This document shows positions 17,678 to 27,600 of a stretch of DNA of 60,803 bases, piece after piece. A program made the translations under genes and the position numbers. The stretch is from the NCBI GenBank assembly GCA_019310975.1, contig JAFDDH010000003.1, positions 1 to 60,803 on the forward strand. Direction: 5' to 3'. Each line of letters starts with the position of its first letter. Positions within the stretch are counted from its first letter, which is position 1. This DNA comes from Deltaproteobacteria bacterium (GTDB lineage Bacteria; Myxococcota_A; UBA9160; UBA4427). The notes below the pieces were generated by a model. It did not search any database. It was given only the letters and a program-made list of their open reading frames with translations, and was not told the origin of the DNA.

Positions 17678-20317
17678 GTGCGAGCGCTGGGACGCATCAT
17701 CGCTGGATTGCTCGGCCTGCCGCTCCTGCTGCTGGGCGCCTTCGGGCTCGTGTCGGCGTATATGCCCGAAGCCGGCTTGCTCGAGCCGATCCGGGGCATC
17801 CTGGACTCGGGTCACCGAGCCTCGATCGAGGCCGGATTCGCCGCGCCCATCGATCAGCCGAAGCAGCTCGAGGCGCTGGTCTCGGGTCCAATCGTGCGCT
17901 TCGTACTTGCACCCGCCGGTTGCCTCCTCCTGGCGCTCGCGATCTTCATACCCTCCAACGGCGGGAGCAAGAAGAAGAAGAAGAAGAAGGCCGACGATGA
18001 GAGCGAGCTGGATGCGTTCGACGAGGCGCTGCAGGCCACCGACAAACGCTCCCAGAAGAAGCTCCTGAAGACGGCCGCCGCGCTCAAGAAGCAGGGTGAG
18101 ATCGAGGAGGCGGCGCAGATGATGTGGACCGGCGGCGAACTCGACAAGGCCGCCGAGTACTACATCGAGGGTGGCATGTACTCGCGCGCCGCCGAGGTGC
18201 GACACGACCAGAATCGCTTCATCGAATCCGCCGAGCTCTACCTCGAGGGCGGTGCCCACGACTCGGCGGGCGCCATCTTTGCCCAGCAGGAGGAGTGGAC
18301 ACGGGCCGGCGACTGCTACCTCGAGGCCGAAAACCTCAGCGTCGCGGCCGAGATGTACGAGAAGGGCGAGAACTGGCGCAAGGCCGCACAGTGCTACGAC
18401 AAGGTCGAGTTCCACCGCCATGCGGCCTCGGCCTTCGTGAAGGTCCAGGAGTGGGAGCACGCGGCGCGCTGTCTCGACAAGGTCTTTGAGGACGAGGCAC
18501 CCAAATCGCGCAATGACAGCAACAAGCTGGCCGAGCTGCAGAAGCTCGCTCGGCAGGCCGCCAAGCTCTACGGGCGCGCCCGACAGCCCGATCGCGCCAA
18601 GGAGCTGCTGGAGCGTGCCGAGTGCTGGCCGGAGGCGGCTGACGTCGCGATGTCGCTCGAGCGCTTCGCCGAGGCCGCCGAGTTCTTCCGCAACGCCGGC
18701 CAGCTCGAGCGTGCCGCCGACGCGCTGCGAAACCTCGGCGAGCACGAGGCCGCCGCGCGCATCATGGGCGAGTTTCATCGCGATCGCGGTGAGCTGAAAG
18801 AGGCGGCGGGGCAGCTGGCGGACGCCGGCGACTTTGCGGATGCAGGTGATCTCTACCGCCAGCTCGAGGATTACGAGCAGTCGGGTGAGTGTTACTCGAA
18901 GCAGGGTGACTACCTGGGTGCGGCCGAGATGTTTCGGATGGCCGGCAACCGGATGCGCGCGGGCGAGTGCTACGAGCGGGTGCAGCGCTTCACCGAGGCT
19001 GCCGAGTGTTTCGCACTCGAGGGTATTCCAGAGAAGGAGGCGGAGCTGCTGGACAAGGCCGGTCAGCACCTACCGTCCGGCGAGGTCTACCACCGACAGG
19101 GGATCGACGACGAGGCCATCACGGTGCTCCAGAAGGTGCCGCCGGACCATGAGGACTTTGCGAAGGCGTCGGCCTTGCTAGGCGACATCTTCCGGGCTCG
19201 CGGTCAGCTCTCGCTCGCTGTGAAGAAGCTCGAGCAGAGCATCGGCGGCTCCGAGCTCGATCGGCACAACATGCCCATCTTCTACACGCTGGCTACGATT
19301 TTCGAGGCCGACGGGCAGCTCGTCGAGGCGTTCGAGATCTACGAGAAGATCCTGGGCTTCGATTACCATTACCAGGACGTTGAGCAGCGACTGGTAGGAC
19401 TGCGCGACCGCGTTCCGGCGGCCGGCGCCGTGCCGGCCGCGAAGGGAGTCGCCGGAGCTGGCGGAGCTACCGCCCAGAGCATGCCGACGGCGAGCAGTCA
19501 GCCAGGGCGCTACGAGATCGTCGGCGAACTCGGCCGCGGAGGCATGGGGATCGTCTACAAGGCCAAGGACACGGTCCTCGACCGTATGGTGGCCTACAAG
19601 GTGCTGCCCGACAACTTCAAGGAGAACGCGCAGGCCGTCGAGAATTTTCTGCGCGAAGCCAAGGCTGCCGCCAAGCTCAACCACCCGAATATCGTCACCG
19701 TGTACGACACCGGTGAGCAGGACGGACGCTATTACATCGCCATGGAGTTTGTGGATGGCACCACTCTCAAGGAGATCTTGCGTCGCCGCGGCAAGATCTC
19801 GCCGGCGGGAATCCTCCACGTCATCGTGCAGGTCAGCGAAGCACTTGCCTACGCGCACGAGAACCGCGTGGTGCATCGAGATATCAAGCCCGCCAATACG
19901 ATGTGGACTCGCGACAAGAAGGCCAAGATCATGGACTTCGGCCTGGCCAAGGTGGTGGAAGAGGTGCGCAATCACACCACCGTGGTGGCGGGTACGCCCT
20001 ACTACATGAGTCCCGAGCAGACGCTGGGCAAGAATATCGACCACCGCACCGACATCTACTCGCTCGGTGTGACCATCTATGAGATGGCGACGGGGACGGT
20101 GCCCTTCAAGGAGGGCAACATCCCCTACCACCACGTGCACACCCCCGCGCCTGACGTGCGCCAGCTGCGACCGGACCTGCCCGAGCCATTGCCGGCCATC
20201 GTCACGCGTTGCCTCGCCAAGGATCCGGCGGATCGCTACCAGTCGGCGCGCGAGGTATTGGCGAAGATCCGAGGCGCTCTGGCCGGCAGCAGTCAGTCCA
20301 AGACGAAAGAGGGCTGA
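17678..20317 (+). CDS. Membrane TPR protein with C-terminal Ser/Thr kinase domain
   Basis: An 879-residue protein. Two hydrophobic segments (about 7-27 and 72-92) form a hairpin, followed by a run of seven Lys and then about 450 residues of degenerate TPR-like repeats (YYIEGGMYSRAAEV, CYLEAENLSVAAEMYEKGE and similar). A bacterial Hanks-type kinase domain fills about 610-870. It has the Gly loop GELGRGGMGIVYKAK, HRDIKPAN near 732, DFGLAK and GTPYYMSPEQ, so it should be active. Most bacterial kinases of this class have the kinase first and the sensor after; here the order is reversed. The start is a GTG. The repeats may bind partners in the cytoplasm. lpxC follows by 77 bases. Confidence 0.88.
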   Translation: MRALGRIIAGLLGLPLLLLGAFGLVSAYMPEAGLLEPIRGILDSGHRASIEAGFAAPIDQPKQLEALVSGPIVRFVLAPAGCLLLALAIFIPSNGGSKKKKKKKADDESELDAFDEALQATDKRSQKKLLKTAAALKKQGEIEEAAQMMWTGGELDKAAEYYIEGGMYSRAAEVRHDQNRFIESAELYLEGGAHDSAGAIFAQQEEWTRAGDCYLEAENLSVAAEMYEKGENWRKAAQCYDKVEFHRHAASAFVKVQEWEHAARCLDKVFEDEAPKSRNDSNKLAELQKLARQAAKLYGRARQPDRAKELLERAECWPEAADVAMSLERFAEAAEFFRNAGQLERAADALRNLGEHEAAARIMGEFHRDRGELKEAAGQLADAGDFADAGDLYRQLEDYEQSGECYSKQGDYLGAAEMFRMAGNRMRAGECYERVQRFTEAAECFALEGIPEKEAELLDKAGQHLPSGEVYHRQGIDDEAITVLQKVPPDHEDFAKASALLGDIFRARGQLSLAVKKLEQSIGGSELDRHNMPIFYTLATIFEADGQLVEAFEIYEKILGFDYHYQDVEQRLVGLRDRVPAAGAVPAAKGVAGAGGATAQSMPTASSQPGRYEIVGELGRGGMGIVYKAKDTVLDRMVAYKVLPDNFKENAQAVENFLREAKAAAKLNHPNIVTVYDTGEQDGRYYIAMEFVDGTTLKEILRRRGKISPAGILHVIVQVSEALAYAHENRVVHRDIKPANTMWTRDKKAKIMDFGLAKVVEEVRNHTTVVAGTPYYMSPEQTLGKNIDHRTDIYSLGVTIYEMATGTVPFKEGNIPYHHVHTPAPDVRQLRPDLPEPLPAIVTRCLAKDPADRYQSAREVLAKIRGALAGSSQSKTKEG

Positions 20318-20394
20318 GCCGCTCCACGGTGTGCCCGTGGGCGCGCCCTCCGATTCGGCCTAAGCTCGCCGTGCCCGGACGACGGGAGGGCGTC

Positions 20395-21243
20395 TTGCTG
20401 CAACCGCGGTGCCAGAGGACGATCGCCGAAAAGGTCAGCTGTAGCGGCGTCGGGCTCCACGGGGGTCACGCCGTGCAGATTACGCTGCGGCCAGAGCGTC
20501 CGGGTCGCGGCATCGTCTTTCAGCGTCGGTTCGCAGGCGAGTTGATCGAGATTCCAGCGCATGCGGAGTGTGTCGTCTCGACGGATCACGCCACCAGCAT
20601 CGCGGTCGGCGATGCGCGCATCGCCACCGTCGAGCATCTGCTTGCGAGCCTCTACGCGATGCAGATCGACAACGTCGTCGTGGAGGTCGACGGTGATGAG
20701 CTGCCCGTGCTCGACGGCAGCGCAAGGGGCTTCGTCGACCTGATCGACGAAGCCGGGGCCTACGAGCAGGATGCAGTGTGCGATGTGCACGCCGTGTGCG
20801 AGCCCATCGAGATCGTCGAAGGGAATCGCAGGATCAGAATCGATCCAGCCCCAGTGCTCCGCATCTCCTACGCGATCGATTTTGATCACTCGAGCATTGG
20901 CCGGCAGACATTCGAGATCGAAGCGCTCGATCGTGCCGCATTCGAGCGCGACGTGGCGGCCGCTCGCACCTTCGGGTTCTTGGAGGACGTGGAAGCGCTG
21001 TGGCGCGTCGGCCTCGCACGAGGTGGATCATTGGCCAATACGCTCGTGCTCGACGCCGAAGGGGTGGTCAACGAGGAGGGGTTGCGCTTCCCCGACGAAT
21101 TCGTCCGCCACAAGGTGCTCGATCTGATCGGGGACCTGGCGCTGCTCGGGATGCCCCTATGCGGCCATGTCAGCGTCGAGCGTGGCGGGCACGCGCTTCA
21201 CCAGCGGCTGGTGCGAAGGCTCCGCCTCGAGGCAGCAGGCTAG
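20395..21243 (+). CDS. lpxC: UDP-3-O-acyl-N-acetylglucosamine deacetylase
   Basis: A 282-residue LpxC, the zinc deacetylase that commits the cell to lipid A synthesis. Zinc ligands are His81 (TVEHL), His239 and Asp243 (VRHKVLDLIGD). The catalytic Glu is in the TVEHL segment, and the late His is in GHALHQRL. No ATG fits. A TTG at 20395 lies five bases after GGGAGGG, and an in-frame GTG at 20371 is the alternative. The C-terminus is about 20 residues shorter than in E. coli, without loss of catalytic parts. Its stop overlaps that of the convergent PilZ gene (CTAG). Presence of this gene shows an LPS-type outer membrane. Confidence 0.94.
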   Translation: MLQPRCQRTIAEKVSCSGVGLHGGHAVQITLRPERPGRGIVFQRRFAGELIEIPAHAECVVSTDHATSIAVGDARIATVEHLLASLYAMQIDNVVVEVDGDELPVLDGSARGFVDLIDEAGAYEQDAVCDVHAVCEPIEIVEGNRRIRIDPAPVLRISYAIDFDHSSIGRQTFEIEALDRAAFERDVAAARTFGFLEDVEALWRVGLARGGSLANTLVLDAEGVVNEEGLRFPDEFVRHKVLDLIGDLALLGMPLCGHVSVERGGHALHQRLVRRLRLEAAG

Positions 21244-21587
21244 AGTTCGTAGTCTTCCAGCTCTCGAGCCAGGCTCGAAATCGACTCCTGGTCGACAAAT
21301 TTGATTCCCATGCCACCACTTGCTTCGACGTGGCCCTCGGTGCCCGGCGCACGACTCCACACCACGCGTCCCTCGACTTCGTGGATCTGGTCGCCTTGCG
21401 GCAGCTTGAATCGGGCCTTGAGGGTATCGCCCGCCTGCAGCGGTTCGTCGGACTCGATGAACATTCCGCCCGCACCGAGTGTGGTCGCATAATCGCAGCG
21501 GATCCCCTTCTCGGTCACGTAGTCGACGAGAATGCGAAGGGTCTGGCGACGGTAGCGCCGCATGTCCTGGGTGGTTCGTTCAGCCAT
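21240..21587 (-). CDS. Single-domain PilZ protein
   Basis: A 115-residue PilZ-domain protein. It has the RxxxR box (RRYRRQTLR, 10-19) and a GAGGMFIESDEPL segment at 38-50. The D/NxSxxG motif that normally completes the cyclic-di-GMP site is altered to TTLGAGG, so nucleotide binding is uncertain. The protein resembles the TIGR02266 subfamily common in Myxococcus relatives. It follows the giant TPR gene by 20 bases and is likely co-transcribed with it. It may act as an adaptor for that scaffold. Confidence 0.88.
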   Translation of the reverse strand: MAERTTQDMRRYRRQTLRILVDYVTEKGIRCDYATTLGAGGMFIESDEPLQAGDTLKARFKLPQGDQIHEVEGRVVWSRAPGTEGHVEASGGMGIKFVDQESISSLARELEDYEL

Positions 21588-21607
21588 GTCTTCTCCTGGA
21601 TGGCGAG

Positions 21608-24600
21608 CTATTGCGCGGCAGCGGCATTCAGCCGGGCCGACCATGCATCGACTACCCGAGCCAAGAGGCGGCGTGCCGCGGTCGAGCCGGCCACCAGCGA
21701 CGAGATGTCCGCGGAGTCGGATATCAGGGCCGCGGCCTCGGCGTTGCGGCCCGCGAGTGTGATGAGCGCGTCGCGCAGATCGCCCTCTCCACAATCCAGC
21801 GCCATGCAGGCCGCGTTGAGACGCAGCTCGTCGCGCCAGGCCTGGTAGTCGATGCCCTGGATGTCCCGTACTGAGTACGCGCCGAGCGTCTTGCGGATCT
21901 TTCTGCGCGACCAACGGCCGAGCGCTTGGTCGAGTTCGTGCATATATGGACCATCGTTGCAGTTGCCACCCGGATCCGTGGCCAATGTGGTGACTGTGAG
22001 GATGACGGAGCTCAGCTCCTCGAGGCTGAGATCGCTGAGACCGGGCGCCGTCAGCTCGGTCTCCGCAGCCACTTGGCGGTCACTGAAGAGCGTCCCCGCT
22101 TCGCCCTCACCCACCTCGATGTCGCGACTCCCCGGCTCTCCCTGAATGGCCGTCTCGATCTCTTGTGCGCCGGTACGGCAGATCTTTCGAGCGGTTTCCC
22201 AGACCGGATCGCTCAGCTGCTCGGGTGCACCGATCGCCTCGGGCAGTGCATGGGGCGCGTAGCCGTTCTCTTCGGGCGTGGCGGCGCCGAGCGCCCTGAG
22301 GATCGCGAGCCCGAAGCGCGTGGCGTCCTCCCACTGACGCCGCTGGCCGATCTCGAGCAGCGCCCGCATCGAGGCTGTGCGAGTCGGATCCTTGGCCAGC
22401 AGCATGCGGTGGCTGGCCAGGGCGTCACGCCAGCGCTCGGGTGAGTGGGCGAGGAGAGCAGCCAGCGGCTCCCGGGCGTCGGTCAGATCGGGAGCCAGCT
22501 CGAGGGCTCGCTCGTAGCATCGGATCGCCTCTTCGACCTGCTCGAGCGGACCGGCCATCAGACGGCCACGCTCGAGATGGACGCGTGCCAGGTCCAGGCT
22601 CTCGGGATCGGGATGGGCGCTCGCGAAGGCGGAGAGGGCTTCCGCAGACTCGGGCCATTCGCCGGCGGCGCGCAGCAAGCGGGCCCGTGCGAGCGCTGCT
22701 TCGACGCAGCGTGTGTCGCCACGGGCTGTCTCCGCGTAGGCGTCGATGGCGCGACGCGACTCGCGGCGGCCGTCCAGGATGCGGGCCATGACCAGCGAGA
22801 CGCGGGCGCGCCACTCCGGCGCTTCGAGGGTCTCCAGTGCGCGTTCGGCAGCAGCCAGAGCGTCGTCATCGCGCTCCTGCGTGCCGAGCATCTCCACCAG
22901 CACCCCCCACGCCTCGTTCAGTCCGCGATCGTCCTCCACCGCCGCGCGCAGGTTCTGCTCGGCGCGGTCTTGCAGATCCGCGTCCAGCAGGTGCCGGGCC
23001 GCACGCATTCGCGCGGCGGCGCGCGTGGAGGCGTCGTCGTCGTTCTCGATCCACTGCTCGAGCGCAGCGATGGCCCGATCGCTCTGGCCGGTCGCCTCAT
23101 GGATGCGCACGAGGCCCTCGTGGGCCAGGGACAGGGCCGCGTCGGCTTCCAGCGCCTGGCGGTAGCGTGCGATCGCGGCACCGGTGTCATCGGCTGCCTC
23201 GAGACCGCGTCCCGAGATGGCGAGCTGGCGCGCCCGGGCCGAATTCTCGCCCTGCAGGTCAAGGCGAGCATCGGCGAGCTTGCGCGCCGCGACCCACTCG
23301 TCCTGGGCGTAGAGCACCTCGCACTGCGCCTCCAACGCCTCCAGGCAGGCGGCGTCGCGCTCGAGCGCCGCCGCAAAGAACTCGGCCGCCGACTCGAATC
23401 GCTCGAGTGCGCGCGCGCAGCGGCCCCCGACCAGCGCGACCTCCAGCTGGCGATCGCCCGGCAGGTCCGCGTCCGCGTCGAGCAGATCGATCGCGCAGCC
23501 TGCGGCGGACTCCGCCTCCTCGAGGTCTCCGCGCCGCTCGGCGACAGTGGCCAGATCCGCGTGCGCGACCACCAATGCCGGATCGCGCACGATGGCTTGG
23601 CGAAGCAATGCTGCGGCTTCCTCGGACTCGGACGACTCGCAGAGCGCGGCGGCTTCGACGAGCCGCTTGCCGGCCGGTCGCGGCTCGTGCAGCGCGGCGG
23701 CGCGCTCGAGGGCGTTGCGCGCTTCGCCGCGGTCGCCCAATTCCCTGTGGAGCTCGGCGACCCTATCCCAGGCCTCGGCGTTGTTCGGGGCGACCTCGCT
23801 GGCACGTATCGCACGCGCCAGCGCGGCGTCGTGTCGACCGAGCTCGAGCAGAGCACCGACCAGTGCGAGGTGGTCCCATACACTCGTGTCGGCATCGGGG
23901 TCGTCGCACCAGATCGTGTATGTCTCAGCGTAGCGGGCAAGATCTCCCGACTCGCGGTAGAGCTCCGCGAAGGCGTGCTGATCCGTCGCGGCGAGCGGAC
24001 CGTGATCGGACGCGGCCTCGTAAGCACGCAGCGCACGGGCCTCATCCCCCAGCTGCTCGCGCGAGACGCGCGCGCTCTGCAACCAGAGTGAGCTCGCGCG
24101 TGCGCCGTCGTCATTGCCGAGCAGCCCGATCTCGCGCTCATAGAGATCCGCGGCCTCGGCCCACGCCTGCCGCCGCTCCTGCACGGATTGCAGAGAGCGG
24201 ATCGCCTCGAGGTCGCCCGGCATCTCCGCGAGCGCCGCCGCGAATGCGTCGGCGGCGCGATCCAGCGCCTCGAGCCGATGCCAGCAGACCTCGCCGAGCT
24301 TCTTGTGCAGCGTCGAGCGCTCGCGCGGCGAGGGATGCGCCCGTGCGTCGAGCTCGAGCTCCAGCGTGTGGGCGACCTCCGGCCAGTCGCGCAGGCACTC
24401 GGCCACGTGGCGCAGGCCGCGAATCGCGCCGAGGTCGTCGGGTTGGCGTGCCAGCGCTTCGCGGTACGCATCAGCGGCGGCCGCCGGTGCATGCAGGGAC
24501 TCGGCCCGCAGCCGAGCCAGCTCGAGCCAATCGCCTGCATCCCCCGCGCCTGCGGCAAGCCGGCGCGACAGGTGATCGGCGAGCGCCACGTGATTGCGTT

Positions 24601-27600
24601 CGGCCCGCAGGGCGTCGATCAGCTCGAGCTCGGCGCGACGCATGCGATCGGGCGGCAGCAGCGACGCCACGTCGACCATGGCGTTGACGGCGAGCAGGTG
24701 CTGGCGAGCGGTGTCCGGCAGGCCGAGCTCGTGGCCGTAGGCCGCGGCCAGTTCCAGGTGCAGTTCGGCGATTCGCCGCCGGCCGTCATCGCTGTCGACG
24801 TTCAAGGCATCGAGCTCGGCCTCGGCGGCGCGTACCCAAGCGTCGGTGCGGGCCGAGGCGCGCAGGGTCTCGGCCAGCTCGCGCAGCAGAGTGATTCGGG
24901 GTGTGGATTCTTCGCTCGCCTCGACCTCGCCGGCCAACGCGTAGGCGCGCAGCAGGTGCGGAGTCGCCCGCTCGGGCTCGGCGAGTGAGGCAGCACGCAG
25001 CAGCGCAGCCTGACGGTGGAGTTCGATGCGCTCTGCGGGCGGCGCCTGGGTGAGGCGAATCTCGAGCACTTCGACGCGCTCACGCGTGCGCCCCATCAGG
25101 TCGTAGAGACGGTCGAGCTCGCCCAGCACCTCGGGGTCGTCGGGGGTGAGATCGCGTGCGGTCTCGAGGGCGCTGATGGCACGGCCCGGTGCGTGCAGAT
25201 CGCGCTCGAAGATCCGGGCGCGGTTCGCGTAGATGTCGCGCCGCCGCGACGTGTCGTCCACGAGTGCGAGCTGGGCCTCGAGCGCGCGAAGCAGCGCCTC
25301 CGGCCGGCCGGCTTGGCGGTGCAGCTCCGCGATCTGCTCCAGCACCTCGGGATCCTCGGGCCGCTCGCTGCGCAGGCGTTCGAGCCAGGGCAGGGCGGCG
25401 TCGCCCGAGAGGTGCTCGCGCGCGATCTCGACTGCTCGCTCCAGCGTCGCGACGCGCTCGTGGCCGTTCTCCGCGCTGGCCTCGAGGTGCAGACAGTCGA
25501 GCACGGCCGACCAGCGGCCGAGTTGCTCCATGACCTCGCGCAGCGCCTGACGCGCGCTGCGTCGATCCGGATCGAGCGCAATCGTCTGGCGATAGGCGCT
25601 GGCGGCCTCCTCGGGACGGTCGAGCCGGCCGGCCAGCAGCTGGCCGCGCCGCTCCATCCAGTCGGCGCGCTGCAGAGGGCTTCCACTGCCCGAAAGACGT
25701 GCGTCCAGCAGCGTCAGCATCTCCTCCTGGCGGTCCTGCAGCTCGGAAAGTCGCATGGCCAGGTCGAAGGCTCCGGTGTGGTCGCGGTCGATCTCGAGCG
25801 CGGCGCGCAGATGCGCGAGCGCCTCCTCGCCGCGATCCAGGCGATCCGCCTGCAGGGCGGCCAGCTCGATGCGCAGGGCGACCTGTTGCTCGGGCTCAGA
25901 GCGTGGGATCTCGCTCTCGAGGAGCGCGGCAAGTGGCTGGGCATCATCGAGCTCGCGGTAGAGACCGCGCAGGATCGCCTCGGTCTCGCGATCACCGGGT
26001 CGGCCCTGGAGCGCCTCACAGAACGCCTCGCTCGCCTCACGCAGCTCGCCGGCGCGCTGTAGCGCGTGGCCGAGTCGCAGCTGCCAATCGGCGCGTTCCG
26101 CCGGTCCCTCGCACGCCGAGGCGGCGCGCTGGCACAATCCGATCACGGCGCCGTCGCGGCCGGTCCGCTCGTAGAGCTGGACCAGTGGCTGGGCCACGGC
26201 CGTCACATGGGTCGTGTGCCGGAGTGACTCCTCGAGTGTGGCGAGGGCACCGTCGTGGTCGCCCAGCCGCTCCGCCTGCCAATCGGCGAGCCGCAGCTCC
26301 AGCGAAGTGCGCGAGCCCGGGTCGGCAGCCAGGACTTCCGCACAATCGGTCAGGCGTGCGCGCAGCAGTCGCGCGACCTCCTCCGGCTGGTCGCTCTGCT
26401 CGTAGTGCTGAATCAGGAATTCGCTGGCCTCGCTGTGGGTGGGGGCCAGCTCCAGCACGCGCTCATAGTGGTCGCGCGCCGATGCCGCGCACTCTTCAGC
26501 ATCCGGCAGGGCTCCGCGGGCTCTCTCCGCGCAGAGCGCACCCGCATTCGAGCGGATTACCAGCTCTCGCTCCGGATCCGGGTCGGTGGCCAACTCGGCC
26601 TGCGAGACCCGCAGCCAATCGGGGTCGCGTCCCAGCTCGTGGTAGAGCATGGCGAGCTCACGCCAGGTCTCGGCGCGGTCCGCGTCGATCCGGCCCATCG
26701 CCTCGAGGTGCTCGATGCAGCCCTCACGGTCGGCGAGCCGGTCGCGGCAGAGTGCGGCCAGACGCTCGCGCAGCTCCCAGGCCTCGGACTCGATGGCGTC
26801 TTCCAGGTGCGTCTCGAGGCGCGCACGCAGCGCCACCCAGTCGCCGCGGCGCTCGAGAATGCGCTCGATCCGCAGTCCGGCCAGGCTGGTGATGGAGAGT
26901 TCGCAGGCCTGCTCGGCGAGGCCGTCGTAGACCGCGAGCGCCGCCTCCTGGTCTCCGAGCTCTTCTTCCAAGAGCACGGCGCGCTCGAACTCGATGTGAG
27001 CGCGGGCGGCCGGGTCCGACTCATTGCGGGCGCGACTCTCCAGCAGCATGGACAGACCGGCCGCGTCGTTGCCCGAGCGCAGCGCCTGCTCGAGACCCTC
27101 TGTCGCCTCGCTGCTGGCGGGATTGCGGCTTCGCACGGCGCGGAAGAGCTGGGCAGCCTCCTCGAGCTGTCCGAGCCGATCCATCAGGATGTGGGCGCGG
27201 CGCAGGTCGAGCGCGTCGGCCTCGTCGCTGGGATCCAGCATGCGGCGTCGGTGCTCCGAGAGCTGCTGGGCCAGTTCCTCGTAGCGGCCGGCCCGCTCGA
27301 GTAGATTCTCGAGTCGTTCCGGCGCCTGCGCGGGGCGCTCCGGCATCTCGACCAGGCGCCAGAGCACCACGATTGCGGCATCGACGTCGCCGAGCTGGCT
27401 GTCGAGCACCGTGGCCAGCTCGTCGAGGCAGGCCGCGCTCTCCGCCGGCGGTAGCATGTCGGCGAGCCGCCGCTGCAACGAAGCCATGTCGGTGTAGCGG
27501 TGGGCCCCGCGGTACAGGTCGACGAGCTCGCGCACGGCGTCCAAGTCATCGGGATTGCACGCGATCGCGGACTCCATCACGGCGACGGCCGCGTCCGTGT

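Noticed and set aside
22445-24091. A 548-codon plus-strand frame opposite the giant TPR gene
   Set aside because: Antisense shadow; the minus frame has continuous TPR-like periodicity over 7.9 kb.
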